The notes under the pieces: generated by a model
Database searches by the model: none
Told to the model about the DNA's origin: nothing
The model's input: only the letters and a program-made list of their open reading frames with translations
Part shown: piece by piece, positions 24,352 to 34,760 of the stretch
Layout of the letters: each line of letters begins with the position of its first letter
Numbering within the stretch: the first letter of the stretch is position 1
Assembly: GCA_035326425.1 (NCBI GenBank)
Contig: DAOLFG010000014.1
Span: 1 to 64,000 of the forward strand
From: CALKJU01 sp035326425
GTDB lineage: Bacteria; Pseudomonadota; Alphaproteobacteria; Geminicoccales; Geminicoccaceae
Direction: 5' to 3'
Length of the DNA stretch: 64,000 nucleotides
Position numbers and translations under genes: made by a program

Positions 24352-25052
24352 AGCCGCACGATCTCCTCGTGTCGCGCGCTCGAGGCCCGCAGCAGCTCGA
24401 CGAAGCCGCCGGCGACGTCGTCGGGTTGGCGCAGGCTGTCCGGCCGCTCGCCGGGAAAGGCGGTGGCGCGCAGTCGGGTGGCGACGGGGCCCGGATCGAG
24501 CAGGGTGACGCGCACCGGCGTGATGCGCAGCTCCGCCGCCCAGGACAGCACCAGCGATTCCAGCGCCGCCTTGCAGGCGCCGTAGGCGCCCCAATAGGCG
24601 GCACAGCGGCCGGTGGCGTCGGTGGCGAACACCGCCCGGCCGGCGGGCGAGACGCGCAGCAGCGGGTCGAGCGTGCGGACCAGCCGCTGGTTGGCCGCGA
24701 CATTGACCAAGAGCACCCGCGCCATCACCGCCGGATCGAGGTGGCTGACCGGCGTCAGCAGGCCGATATCGCCGGCACAGGCCGCCAGCCCGTCGAGGCG
24801 GCCGAAGCGCTGGAACAGCGCCGCCCCCAGCAGGTCGACCTCGCTGCCCTTGGCGAGGTCGAGCGGCACCAGGGTGGCGGGCTCGGCACCAGCGGCACGG
24901 ACCTGGTCGTCCACCTCCTCCAGCGCCGCCCGGCTGCGGGCGGTGAGCACCAGGCTCGCCCCCTCGGCGGCGCAGGCGCGCGCCACGGCGGCACCGATGC
25001 CGTGGCCGGCGCCGGTGACCAGGACGATGCGGCCCGCGAGGCTAGCCGGCAC
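24342..25052 (-). CDS. Short-chain dehydrogenase/reductase
   Basis: The 236-residue classical SDR has the cofactor motif TGAGHGIG near residue 14, a modified NAG-type segment (ACAGDIG) and the catalytic YGACK. The serine normally found about 13 residues before the tyrosine seems to be replaced in ATDATGRCAAYWGAYGACK, so catalysis may be altered. The substrate is unknown. It overlaps the 3' end of purF by 11 bp and is probably cotranscribed with it. Confidence 0.88.
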   Translation of the reverse strand: MPASLAGRIVLVTGAGHGIGAAVARACAAEGASLVLTARSRAALEEVDDQVRAAGAEPATLVPLDLAKGSEVDLLGAALFQRFGRLDGLAACAGDIGLLTPVSHLDPAVMARVLLVNVAANQRLVRTLDPLLRVSPAGRAVFATDATGRCAAYWGAYGACKAALESLVLSWAAELRITPVRVTLLDPGPVATRLRATAFPGERPDSLRQPDDVAGGFVELLRASSARHEEIVRLQP

Positions 25053-26508
25053 GGGCTTCCTCGAGCAGGAAGGAGAGCTGGCCGCCGGCCTCGCCGGTCT
25101 CGGAATCGGTCAGGCGGGTCGGATAGTCGCCGGTGAAGCAGGCGTCGCAATATTGCGGCACCACCGAATCGCGGCAGGCCTCGCCGACGGCGCGGTAGAG
25201 GCCGTCGATCGACAGGAAGGCCAGGCTGTCGACGCCGATGATCCCGGCGATCTCGTCGACGTCGTGGCGGGCAGCCAGGAGCTTGCTGCGCTCCGGGGTG
25301 TCGACACCGTAGAAGCAACTGTGGGTGGTGGGCGGGCTGGCGATGCGCATGTGCACCGTCCTGGCGCCCGCCGCCCGGACCATCTCGACGATCTTGGTCG
25401 AGGTGGTGCCGCGCACGATACTGTCGTCGACCAGCACCACGCTCTTGCCCTCGAGCAGGTGGCGGTTGGCGTTGTGCTTCAGCCGGACGCCCAGGTGGCG
25501 GATGTTGTCGGTCGGCTCGATGAAGGTCCGGCCGACATAGTGGTTGCGGATGATGCCGAGCTCGAACGGCACGCCCGAGGCCTGGGCGAAGCCGATGGCG
25601 GCCGGCACGCCGCTGTCGGGGACCGGCACCACCAGATCCGCCATGGCCGGCGCCTCGCGCGCCAGCTCGGCGCCGATCGCCTTTCGCACCTCGTACACGC
25701 CCTTGCCCTCGACCGTGCTGTCGGGCCGGGAGAAGTAGACATACTCGAAGATGCAGAACCGCTTCGGCGGCGGCGCGAAGGGCCGGATGCTGCGCAGGCC
25801 GTCGCGATCGACGGTCACCACCTCCCCGGGCTCGACGTCGCGCACCAGCTCGGCGCCGATGATGTCGAGGGCGCAGGTCTCCGAGGCCAGGATGGTGGCC
25901 TCGCCCAGCCTGCCGATCACCAGCGGGCGTACCCCCAGCGGATCGCGCACCCCGACGATGGCATCGTCGAACAGCGCCACCAGCGACCAGGCGCCCTCCA
26001 GCACGCGCAGCGCGTCCATCAGCCGCTGCAGCAGCGTCGGCGCGCGGCTGCGGGCGATGAGGTGGACGATGGCCTCGGTGTCGGTGGTCGACTGGAACAG
26101 GGCGCCGTCGCCGGCGAGCCGGCGGCGCAGCTCGTAGGCGTTGGTGAGGTTGCCGTTGTGCGCCAGCGCGAAGCCGCCGAGCGCGGTGTCGGCGAACAGC
26201 GGCTGGACGTTGCGCAGCATGCTGCCGCCGGTGGTGGCGTAGCGGGTGTGGCCGATGGCGGCGTGGCCCGGCAGCGCCTCGATGACGTGCTTCTTGCTGA
26301 AGCTGTCGCCGATCAGGCCGACGGCGCGATGGGCGTGGAACAGCTGGCCGTCGTGGCTGACGATGCCGCCGGCCTCCTGGCCGCGGTGCTGCAGCGCATG
26401 CAGCCCCAGCGCCGCCAGCGGTGCTGCGTCGCTGTGCCCCCAGATGGCGAAGACGCCGCATTCCTCGTGGAAGCGGTCGTCGCCGCCGGGGTCGAACGGG
26501 TGCTGCAT
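25042..26508 (-). CDS. purF: Amidophosphoribosyltransferase
   Basis: PurF makes phosphoribosylamine from PRPP and glutamine, the first committed step of purine synthesis. The 488-residue precursor has a 16-residue propeptide; C17 in EECGVFAIWGH becomes the N-terminal nucleophile. The N-terminal half is a glutaminase domain. The C-terminal half has the PRPP loop VVLVDDSIVRGTTS. It follows cvpA by 21 bp in a cvpA-purF arrangement conserved in many proteobacteria. Confidence 0.98.
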   Translation of the reverse strand: MQHPFDPGGDDRFHEECGVFAIWGHSDAAPLAALGLHALQHRGQEAGGIVSHDGQLFHAHRAVGLIGDSFSKKHVIEALPGHAAIGHTRYATTGGSMLRNVQPLFADTALGGFALAHNGNLTNAYELRRRLAGDGALFQSTTDTEAIVHLIARSRAPTLLQRLMDALRVLEGAWSLVALFDDAIVGVRDPLGVRPLVIGRLGEATILASETCALDIIGAELVRDVEPGEVVTVDRDGLRSIRPFAPPPKRFCIFEYVYFSRPDSTVEGKGVYEVRKAIGAELAREAPAMADLVVPVPDSGVPAAIGFAQASGVPFELGIIRNHYVGRTFIEPTDNIRHLGVRLKHNANRHLLEGKSVVLVDDSIVRGTTSTKIVEMVRAAGARTVHMRIASPPTTHSCFYGVDTPERSKLLAARHDVDEIAGIIGVDSLAFLSIDGLYRAVGEACRDSVVPQYCDACFTGDYPTRLTDSETGEAGGQLSFLLEEARAG

Positions 26509-26529
26509 GGCTCTCTCCTACCGGCCGGC

Positions 26530-27174
26530 TCAGCCGCCCGGCTGGAAAAGACGGTCCATCTGGCGCCGCTGCTCGTCGCTGTAGCCCTGCTGCGGCTGGC
26601 GCGGATTCTCCAGCGCGTCGCGCACGGCGTTCAGCCGCCGGGCGCCGTCGCCGGCCCGCTCGGCCGCGGCCCTGCCCTCGGCGGCGAGGCGCTCGGGCAG
26701 GAAGCCACGCAGCCAGTCGCCGCCGGCCTCGACATAGGGCAGCGTGTAGGCCGTCCGCACCCATGCCGGCTGCTGCTCGGGCTTCAGCACCATCGAGACC
26801 AGCAGCCAGCCGGCGCAGACCAGCAGGGCGCCGCGCGCCACGCCGAACAGCAGGCCGCCGATGCGGTCGAACAGGCCGAGGCCGATCTCGTCGACGCCGC
26901 TCGCCAGCATGCCGCCCAGGATCTTGAAGACGATGAGCGGCACCAGGAACACGCCGGCGGCGGTGGCGACGTCGGTCAGGAGCTCGTTGCCGATCGCCTG
27001 CTCGGCGAACGGCCGGGCATGCTGGAAGGCGTAGTAGGCCACGACGAAGGCGCCCACCCAGCTCGCCAGCCCGACGATCTCGCGCACCATGCCGCGGGCG
27101 AGCGCCACCAGCGTCGACAGCAGCAGGACGAGGCCCACAGCGATGTCGAAGAAGGTGATCGGCAGGTCGGCCAT
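26530..27174 (-). CDS. cvpA: CvpA family inner-membrane protein
   Basis: The 214-residue protein has four predicted membrane segments (about 7-28, 33-52, 67-88, 105-125) and a basic, charged C-terminal tail. CvpA was named for colicin V production, and its precise role is unsettled. ATG 27174 (MADLPITFFD) fits the family start. It sits between radA (stop 15 bp upstream) and purF (21 bp downstream) on one strand, a common order. Confidence 0.92.
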   Translation of the reverse strand: MADLPITFFDIAVGLVLLLSTLVALARGMVREIVGLASWVGAFVVAYYAFQHARPFAEQAIGNELLTDVATAAGVFLVPLIVFKILGGMLASGVDEIGLGLFDRIGGLLFGVARGALLVCAGWLLVSMVLKPEQQPAWVRTAYTLPYVEAGGDWLRGFLPERLAAEGRAAAERAGDGARRLNAVRDALENPRQPQQGYSDEQRRQMDRLFQPGG

Positions 27175-27189
27175 CGCTCCGCTCAACGC

Positions 27190-28560
27190 TCAGGCACCGG
27201 CCGCGCCGGCATCGAACAGATCAAGCAAATCCCGGACCCGCCGCAGCTCGGTCACGGCGATCGGGGCCGCCGGGCCGTTCCTGGTCCGCGGCGCCACCGC
27301 CCTGTCGAAGCCGAGCTTCGCCGCCTCGCGCAACCGTGCCTCCATATGGCCGACCGCACGCACCTCGCCCGCGAGACCGATCTCGCCGAAAGCAACGGAA
27401 CGGGTTGGCGCCGCGATGCCGGTCAGCGACGACACGAGGGCGGCGGCAACCGCGAGGTCGGCCGCCGGCTCCTGCACTCTAAGCCCGCCGGCGACGTTGA
27501 GATAGACATCGCGTCCGGCCATCACAAGGCCGCAGCGGGCCTCCAGCACCGCCAGCAGCATGGAAAGCCGGCCGGAATCCCAGCCCACCACCGCCCGGCG
27601 CGGCGATCCCGGCAGGCCCGGCGCCACCAGTGCCTGGATCTCGACCAGCACCGGCCGCGAGCCTTCCATGCCGGCGAACACCGCCGAGCCCGGCACGCCG
27701 GCCTCGTGCTCGGAGAGGAACAGCGCCGACGGGTTCGGCACCGGCACGAGGCCGGCCTCCTGCATCTCGAACACGCCGATCTCGTTGGCCGGCCCGAAGC
27801 GGTTCTTGACGGCGCGCAGGATGCGGAAGGAATGGCCGCGCTCGCCCTCGAAATAGATGACGGCGTCGACCATGTGCTCGAGCACGCGCGGGCCCGCGAT
27901 CTGGCCGTCCTTGGTGACATGGCCGATCAGCAGCACCGAGGTGCCGCGCTTCTTGGCGAAGCGGATCAGCGCATCGGCCGAGGCGCGCAGCTGGCCGACG
28001 CTGCCCGGCGCCTGCTCCAGCTCGTCGACATGCATGGTCTGGATGGAATCGATGACCAGCAGGTGCGGCGGGCTCGGGCCGTCGAGACCGGCCAGGATGT
28101 CGCCCACCGACACGGCGGCCGCGAGCTTGACCGGCGCCGCGGCGAGGCCGGTGCGGGCGGCGCGCAGCCTGATCTGGTCGATCGCCTCCTCGCCGCTGAC
28201 ATAGACGACGTCGAGGCCCTGCCCGGCCAGCGACGCCGCCGCCTGCAGGGTCAGCGTCGACTTGCCGATGCCGGGATCGCCGCCGATCAGCAGGGCGGAG
28301 CCCGGCACCAGGCCGCCGCCCAGCACTCGGTCGAGCTCGGCGATGCCGGTGGCGGTGCGCTGCAGGGGTCGATTGGCGCCGCCGAGATCGACCAGCTCGA
28401 GCCCGCCGCGCCGCCTGGCACCGCTGGCGCGCGACACCGAGGGCGAGGCCGCCTCCTCGACCAGGCTGTTCCAGGCGCCGCAGGCGTCGCAGCGGCCGGA
28501 CCATTTCGGCTGGATGCCGCCGCAGCTCTGGCAGACGAAGACGTTCTGGGCCTTCGCCAC
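27190..28560 (-). CDS. radA: DNA repair protein RadA (Sms)
   Basis: The 456-residue protein has the N-terminal zinc finger (FVCQSCGG...CDACGAW), a RecA-like ATPase with Walker A GGDPGIGKST, the RadA-specific KNRFGP motif and a C-terminal Lon-protease-like domain. RadA is a DnaB-type helicase that promotes branch migration in recombination. The GTG at 28560 gives the usual start just before the zinc finger and lies 4 nt after the mlaF stop; the upstream open frame within mlaF is out of family. Confidence 0.95.
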   Translation of the reverse strand: MAKAQNVFVCQSCGGIQPKWSGRCDACGAWNSLVEEAASPSVSRASGARRRGGLELVDLGGANRPLQRTATGIAELDRVLGGGLVPGSALLIGGDPGIGKSTLTLQAAASLAGQGLDVVYVSGEEAIDQIRLRAARTGLAAAPVKLAAAVSVGDILAGLDGPSPPHLLVIDSIQTMHVDELEQAPGSVGQLRASADALIRFAKKRGTSVLLIGHVTKDGQIAGPRVLEHMVDAVIYFEGERGHSFRILRAVKNRFGPANEIGVFEMQEAGLVPVPNPSALFLSEHEAGVPGSAVFAGMEGSRPVLVEIQALVAPGLPGSPRRAVVGWDSGRLSMLLAVLEARCGLVMAGRDVYLNVAGGLRVQEPAADLAVAAALVSSLTGIAAPTRSVAFGEIGLAGEVRAVGHMEARLREAAKLGFDRAVAPRTRNGPAAPIAVTELRRVRDLLDLFDAGAAGA

Positions 28561-28564
28561 CGGC

Positions 28565-29353
28565 TCAGGCGCCGCCGATGCCGGACGCGCCGATGCGGAT
28601 CGGCCCGTGCGAGCGGCCGTGGACGAACTGGTCGACGAACGGGTCGCCGCTGTCGTCGAGCCGTGCCACCGGGCCGCTCCAGACGATGCGGCCGTCATAG
28701 AGCATGGCGACGGTGTCGGCGATCTTGCGCACGCTCGCCATGTCGTGGGTGATCGACAGCGCCGTGGCGCCGAGATTGCTGACCGTGCCGCGGATCAGCT
28801 CGTTGATGACGTCGGCCATGATCGGATCGAGGCCGGTGGTCGGCTCGTCGAAGAACAGGATCTCGGGGCGGCTGCAGATGGCGCGGGCGAGGCCGACGCG
28901 CTTCTGCATGCCGCCGGACAGCTCGGCCGGCGACAGGTCGGCGACCTCGGCGCCGAGGCCGACCTTCGCCAGGGTCTCGATCGCGAGCCGGCGGGCCTCC
29001 GGCCGGGCGAGGCCGTTGCGGCCCAGGGCGGCGAAGGCGACATTCTCCCAGACCGGCAGGCTGTCGAACAGCGCCCCGCCCTGGAACAGCATGCCGAACT
29101 TGGCCCGCGCCTCGGCGATGGTGGCACGGTCGGCGCCGACCAGCTCGACACCGTCGACCCGGATCGAGCCGGAATCCGGCAGCAGGATGCCCAGGATGCA
29201 TTTCAGCAGCACCGACTTGCCGGTGCCCGAGCCGCCGATCACCACCGTCGAGCCGCCGGCCGCGACATCGAGGTCGACGCCGCGCAGCACCTGCTTGGCC
29301 CCGAACGCCTTGCGCAGGTCGCGGATGCTGATCTTGGGCGCAGCCTCGCTCAT
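28565..29353 (-). CDS. mlaF: ABC transporter ATP-binding protein, MlaF type
   Basis: The 262-residue ATPase has Walker A GGSGTGKS, the signature LSGGMQKRVGLARAI, Walker B ILFFDEPTTGLDP and the H-loop THD. The sequence is of the MlaF group, which powers phospholipid traffic between inner and outer membranes. Its ATG overlaps the mlaE stop (ATGA). The substrate-binding mlaD is not encoded next to it in this window. Confidence 0.93.
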   Translation of the reverse strand: MSEAAPKISIRDLRKAFGAKQVLRGVDLDVAAGGSTVVIGGSGTGKSVLLKCILGILLPDSGSIRVDGVELVGADRATIAEARAKFGMLFQGGALFDSLPVWENVAFAALGRNGLARPEARRLAIETLAKVGLGAEVADLSPAELSGGMQKRVGLARAICSRPEILFFDEPTTGLDPIMADVINELIRGTVSNLGATALSITHDMASVRKIADTVAMLYDGRIVWSGPVARLDDSGDPFVDQFVHGRSHGPIRIGASGIGGA

Positions 29354-30123
29354 CGGCTGAAGAACAGCTCGGTGACCATGTAGTTGGCGACGAGGATCAG
29401 GATCGAGGCCGAGACCACGGCCCGGGTGGTGGCGGCACCCACGCCCTGGGCGCCGCCCTTGGAATGGTAACCCTGGTAGCAGCCCATGAGGGTCAGGATG
29501 AAGCCGAACACCGCGGCCTTGACCAGGCCCGAGACCACGTCCTGGGTCTCCAGGAACTCGAAGGTGCGGTTGATGTATTCGATCGGCTGGAAGCCCAGCT
29601 TGTAGACGCTGACCACGAAGCCGCCCATGACGCCGATGACGTCGGCCACCAGCACCAGCAGCGGCAGCATCAGGAAGCCGGCGAGGATGCGCGGGAAGAC
29701 GAGGTAGCGCATCGGGTCGGTGGAGAGCGTGGTCAGCGCGTCGATCTGCTCGGTGACGCGCATGGTGCCGAGCTCGGCCGCCATGGCGGCGCCGACGCGT
29801 CCGGCGACCATGAGGCCCGCCAGCACCGGTCCCAGCTCGCGGGTCATCGACAGCACGACGATGGTGGCGATGGCGCTCTCGGCCTCGAAGCGCGAGAAGC
29901 CGGTGTAGCTCTGCAGCGCCAGCACCATGCCGCTGAAGATGGCGGTGAGGCCGACGACCGGCAGTGAGTAGAAGCCGATCTCGATCATCTGGCGCAGGAT
30001 CAGCCGCGGATACCACGGGCCGGCGATGCCGGCGGTGATGGCGCGCGCCGCGAACAACGCCAGCGAGCCGACGCTTTCGCAGGCGGCGAGCACGGCGCGG
30101 CCAATGGTGGCGAGCAGGTTCAT
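29350..30123 (-). CDS. mlaE: ABC transporter permease, MlaE family
   Basis: The 257-residue permease of the MlaE family has about five hydrophobic segments and the family motif around TRELGPVLAGLMVAGRVGAAMAAELGTM. With MlaF it forms the inner-membrane core of the lipid-asymmetry transporter. ATG 30123 was chosen (MNLLATIGRAVL); the frame upstream is low complexity. The mlaF, radA, cvpA and purF genes follow on the same strand with short gaps, so a long transcript is possible. Confidence 0.93.
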   Translation of the reverse strand: MNLLATIGRAVLAACESVGSLALFAARAITAGIAGPWYPRLILRQMIEIGFYSLPVVGLTAIFSGMVLALQSYTGFSRFEAESAIATIVVLSMTRELGPVLAGLMVAGRVGAAMAAELGTMRVTEQIDALTTLSTDPMRYLVFPRILAGFLMLPLLVLVADVIGVMGGFVVSVYKLGFQPIEYINRTFEFLETQDVVSGLVKAAVFGFILTLMGCYQGYHSKGGAQGVGAATTRAVVSASILILVANYMVTELFFSR

Positions 30124-30157
30124 GCGGGGCGGCGCGAGGCTGCGCGAAATGTCATCT

Positions 30158-30208
30158 GCTCCATTCGGGGCGGCGGCCCTCGGGGCTCCATTCGGGGCGA
30201 CAGCCCCG
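30158..30208. repeat. Short direct repeat and GC hairpin between dnaB and mlaE
   Basis: GCTCCATTCGGGGCG occurs twice, at 30158-30172 and 30185-30199. The second copy ends in a hairpin, CGGGGC-GACA-GCCCCG (30193-30208). It lies 50-100 bp beyond the dnaB stop and before mlaE. No T run follows on the minus strand, so termination is possible but not supported by a U-tract. Confidence 0.45.
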
Positions 30209-30261
30209 TGCCGGGCGGTAGCCCAGGCTGCCGGGCCCGTCAATGCGAAGGCCGGAACGGC

Positions 30262-31785
<1,524 letters not shown>

Positions 31786-31945
31786 GCCGGGAGCTTACCA
31801 TCCCGACGCCGCGGCGCGAGCCCATTGCGAGATTTCCTTGTGGGCAATTCCCTGGATACGTGCTGCAAAACCTGTCGATGGGCTGTTTGCGCCACAAGGG
31901 CCCGGCCGCTGCCGTTGGCGGCGGCGCCACAGTCCGGTGGCTGCC

Positions 31946-33103
31946 TCAGCCGAAGCAGAGGCGGTCCACCGCGTCCGGCTCGCCGCGCAGCCGCTCGTAC
32001 TGCTGCTGCAGGAAGCGGATGGTGTCGCTCGGATAGTCCCGGCCGGTGCCGCCATGCGTCACGGCGTCCTCGGCGAGCTCGAGGGTCATGCGCAGCGTCA
32101 GGTAGTGTGGCGTCGGCACGGCGGCCTTGACGCACAAGGCGGCGAGATGGCGCCGGTCGCTGTGGTAGAGCAGGCGCCGGCAGCGCGTCGGCTCCAGCCG
32201 CGACAGCAGCGACAGCGAAATCTCGAAGGCGGCGATGTCGCCGTCGCGCAGATAGCCCAGGAGGGTCTCGGGGCCGAAGCCGCCCGACAGCATGCGCTCG
32301 CGCACGCGCCGCTCGATGCCGCGATCGCCGTGCTCGCGCGAGACCATGCTGATGGTGGCGCGCTCCCGCGTCGCCCGCATGATCTGCCGCGCCTGGTCGA
32401 CCGAGATCTGCCGCTTGCGGACCAGCTCCCATTCCAGCCGGTCGCCGATCACGCCGACCAGCTGCTCGACCAGCTCGAACGGCAGCTCGGGCCGCCGCAC
32501 CAGGCGGTCGTGGATGCCGCTGTCCGAACGCCAGTCCTCGGCCACCCGATTGAGCGTCTCCGCGGAGAACCGGGCACCGGCATTGCCGACCACCCGCGAG
32601 ACCACCTGCCGGTCCTTCGTGTCCACGAGGGCCGAGGTCACTGCCTCCGACAGGCCGGAGCGGGCGGCGGTGGCCAGCGCGTACTGCATGGAGTTGGTGC
32701 GGATGATGTCGACCAGCGTCGCATCGTCGAGCACCGGGCTGCGCTCGAGCAGCGGCCGCGCCACCTCGATCTCGTCCCTGGCGAGCTTGACCGCCACGGC
32801 GGGCGGCAGGGCGGCGCTCTGCGCCACCGTCTCGGCCAGCACCTCGCGCACGCCGCGCTCGACGTCGCGCACCAGCAGGCCCAGCACCGCCTCGGCCAGC
32901 TCGGCATGGGTGGCGCTCAAGGCGTCGAACTGCTCGCCGAACTTGCGCGCCACCGCCGCCCTGGCCTGCGGGGAACGGTCCTGCTGGAGGGTCAGGACGT
33001 CCGCCATGCCGAGGCCGGCCCGTGGCGCGACCTGGCCCCCGCGCTGCAGCATCGCCTGCCGCCGCTGCCCGCCCGCCGCCATCACGCTCGCCTGCGCAAC
33101 CAT
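31946..33103 (-). CDS. DUF2336 domain-containing protein
   Basis: The 385-residue protein has the helical-repeat character of DUF2336, a family largely confined to alphaproteobacteria. Examples are the segments AVARKFGEQFDAL, LVRDVERGVREVLAETVAQSAALP and DEIEVARPLLERSPVLDDATL. The function is unknown. ATG 33103 (MVAQASVM) was chosen. The gene is divergent from mmcB with about 70 bp between. A 160-bp stretch separates it from dnaB and shows nothing notable. Confidence 0.85.
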   Translation of the reverse strand: MVAQASVMAAGGQRRQAMLQRGGQVAPRAGLGMADVLTLQQDRSPQARAAVARKFGEQFDALSATHAELAEAVLGLLVRDVERGVREVLAETVAQSAALPPAVAVKLARDEIEVARPLLERSPVLDDATLVDIIRTNSMQYALATAARSGLSEAVTSALVDTKDRQVVSRVVGNAGARFSAETLNRVAEDWRSDSGIHDRLVRRPELPFELVEQLVGVIGDRLEWELVRKRQISVDQARQIMRATRERATISMVSREHGDRGIERRVRERMLSGGFGPETLLGYLRDGDIAAFEISLSLLSRLEPTRCRRLLYHSDRRHLAALCVKAAVPTPHYLTLRMTLELAEDAVTHGGTGRDYPSDTIRFLQQQYERLRGEPDAVDRLCFG

Positions 33104-33172
33104 ACGCCGCCCACCTCGCCCGGGATCGCCGATGCGTTGGCAAGGTAAGCCCGATGCGGTTAATGGAAGCTT

Positions 33173-33631
33173 ATGCTGCCGAGCTTCGAGACGGTCGTCG
33201 CCGCCGACATCTGCCGGGGCGCCATGCGGCTGCTGCTGGCGCACGACCTCACCGCGCTCGCCGAGGTGACCCTGCCCAACGGCCGCCGCGCCGACCTGAT
33301 GGCGGTCTCGCCATCGGGCGAGCTCACCATCGTCGAGATCAAGTCGTCGCGGGAGGACTTCCTCACCGACCGCAAGTGGAGCGACTATCTGCCGTTCGCC
33401 GACCGGTTCCTGTTCGCGGTGGCTCCCGGCTTCCCGCTGGAGCTGCTGCCGGAGCAGGAGGGCCTGATCCTGGCCGACCGGTTCTCGGGCGAGATCCTCC
33501 GGCCGCCCCGGCATCGGCCGCTGGAATCCGCCCGGCGCCGCAGCCTGCTGCTGCGGTTCGCGCGGCTGGGTGCCCTGCGCCTGCAGGGCCTCACCGATCC
33601 CGAGGCGGTGGCGGGTCGGATCGCCAGCTGA
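33173..33631 (+). CDS. mmcB: MmcB family DNA repair protein
   Basis: The 152-residue protein matches the alphaproteobacterial MmcB family, described as SOS-linked DNA repair in Caulobacter. A PD-(D/E)XK-type core is visible: RRADLMAVSPSGELTIVEIKSSREDF, with D50 and E-I-K at about 60-62. No LexA box was recognised upstream. It ends 4 bp before the convergent nudC stop. Confidence 0.88.
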   Translation: MLPSFETVVAADICRGAMRLLLAHDLTALAEVTLPNGRRADLMAVSPSGELTIVEIKSSREDFLTDRKWSDYLPFADRFLFAVAPGFPLELLPEQEGLILADRFSGEILRPPRHRPLESARRRSLLLRFARLGALRLQGLTDPEAVAGRIAS

Positions 33632-33634
33632 GGG

Positions 33635-34531
33635 TCAGCCGCCCTCGGCCAGCCACTCGTCGATCAGGAAGCGGGCGATGCTGTCGGCATTGGGCAGGCG
33701 CACCGGCCGCCTGTCCTCGTCCTTGAGCTCGTCGCGCGACAGCCAGCGGGCGTCGACGATCTCGGAATCGTCGATGCGAAAGTCCTCGCCGCGGGCGCGG
33801 GCGCGGAAGCCCAGCATCAGCGATTGCGGGAACGGCCAGGGCTGCGAGGAGCGGTAGACGATCTCGGCCACCGGCACGCCCACCTCCTCCAGCAGCTCGC
33901 GCGCCAGCGTGTCCTCGAGCGATTCGCCCGGCTCCACGAAGCCGGCGAAGGTCGAGTACATGCCGGGCGGAAAGCGCGTCGAGCGGCCGAGCAGGCAGCG
34001 CTCGCCCAGCGTGACGAGCACGATCACCGCCGGGTCGGTGCGGGGGAAGGTCTCGTTGCCGCAGGCCGGGCAGCGCCGGGCGTGGCCGGCCTGCTCGATG
34101 CGGTTCTCGGTGCCGCACGCACCGCAGAAGCGATGCCTGGCATGCCAGTGCGCCATGGCGCGCGCATAGGCCAGCAGCCCGCCCTCGGCCGGCGCCAGCA
34201 GCGTGCCGACGCTGCGCAGCTCGACATAGTGGGCGGTGCCGAGGCTGCGCTCGCCGGCCTCGGCCGAGAACACCGGCCGGCCGTCCAGCATGCCGAGGAA
34301 CACCGCAGTCTCGTCGAGCACGAGATCCAGCTCGGCGGCGGCGGCGAGCATGGCGCGCGGTGCCTCGTCCGACCCGTCGACCAGCACGCGCAGGCCGGAG
34401 AGCGGCACCACCAAGCTCTCGGCGCCGCCGCGGGCAGCCGCGATCCAGCCGGCATCGGCGCGGCGCTCGCCGGCGCGGTCGAAGCCGTTGGCCGAGTAGG
34501 TGTGCGGGGGCCGGTTGCTGACGGGGTACAT
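33635..34531 (-). CDS. nudC: NAD(+) diphosphatase / NAD-capped RNA decapping hydrolase NudC
   Basis: The 298-residue Nudix protein cleaves NADH to NMNH and AMP and can remove NAD caps from RNA. A four-cysteine zinc site is present (CGACG...CPACG, about 135-160). The Nudix box is GFVEPGESLEDTLARELLEEVG, followed by SQPWPFPQSLM, the NudC-specific motif. Length and domain order match the family. It is divergent from ffs and dnaX. Confidence 0.96.
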   Translation of the reverse strand: MYPVSNRPPHTYSANGFDRAGERRADAGWIAAARGGAESLVVPLSGLRVLVDGSDEAPRAMLAAAAELDLVLDETAVFLGMLDGRPVFSAEAGERSLGTAHYVELRSVGTLLAPAEGGLLAYARAMAHWHARHRFCGACGTENRIEQAGHARRCPACGNETFPRTDPAVIVLVTLGERCLLGRSTRFPPGMYSTFAGFVEPGESLEDTLARELLEEVGVPVAEIVYRSSQPWPFPQSLMLGFRARARGEDFRIDDSEIVDARWLSRDELKDEDRRPVRLPNADSIARFLIDEWLAEGG

Positions 34532-34597
34532 GGCGGGTCCGGGCGACGGGGCGCCGGAATGTCACGCAACCCCGCCGCCCATGCAAGCGCCCGGCAC

Positions 34598-34626
34598 TTG
34601 CACCGGAGCGGCACAGCAACGATATT
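34598..34626 (+). promoter_or_regulatory. Promoter of the SRP RNA gene
   Basis: TTGCAC (34598-34603) and GATATT (34621-34626) are separated by exactly 17 bp and end 7 bp before the predicted SRP RNA 5' end. The spacing and position make this a convincing housekeeping promoter, probably shared with dnaX. Confidence 0.7.
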
Positions 34627-34633
34627 CCGCGAC

Positions 34634-34729
34634 GGAAGGCTGGCGGTGGACGGCGTCCTCGCCAAACCGGTCAGGTCCGGAAGGAAGCAGCCGTAACGAG
34701 TTCCGCGCCGGGTCGCTCGCCAGTCTTCC
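34634..34729 (+). ncRNA. ffs: Signal recognition particle RNA (4.5S type)
   Basis: The universally conserved SRP RNA apical segment is present (CCGGTCAGGTCCGG, then AAGGAAGCAGCC at 34681-34692). The ends pair: GGAAGGCTGGCG at the 5' side with CGCCAGTCTTCC at 34718-34729, giving a single hairpin of about 96 nt, the bacterial small SRP RNA form. It binds Ffh to target membrane proteins. The dnaX start codon is about 31 bp downstream; ffs next to dnaX is a frequent proteobacterial arrangement. Confidence 0.95.
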
Positions 34730-34760
34730 GCTTCCCCCTCCCCATCCCGCCAGCAGCCCG

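Noticed and set aside
24613..28752. 1379-codon open frame on the plus strand
   Set aside because: It lies antisense to purF, cvpA, radA and the SDR, all clearly recognisable; the long frame is a by-product of high GC at third positions.
30193..30208. Rho-independent terminator after dnaB
   Set aside because: The hairpin is GC-rich but no T run follows on the minus strand, so it is listed only as a repeat with a hairpin.
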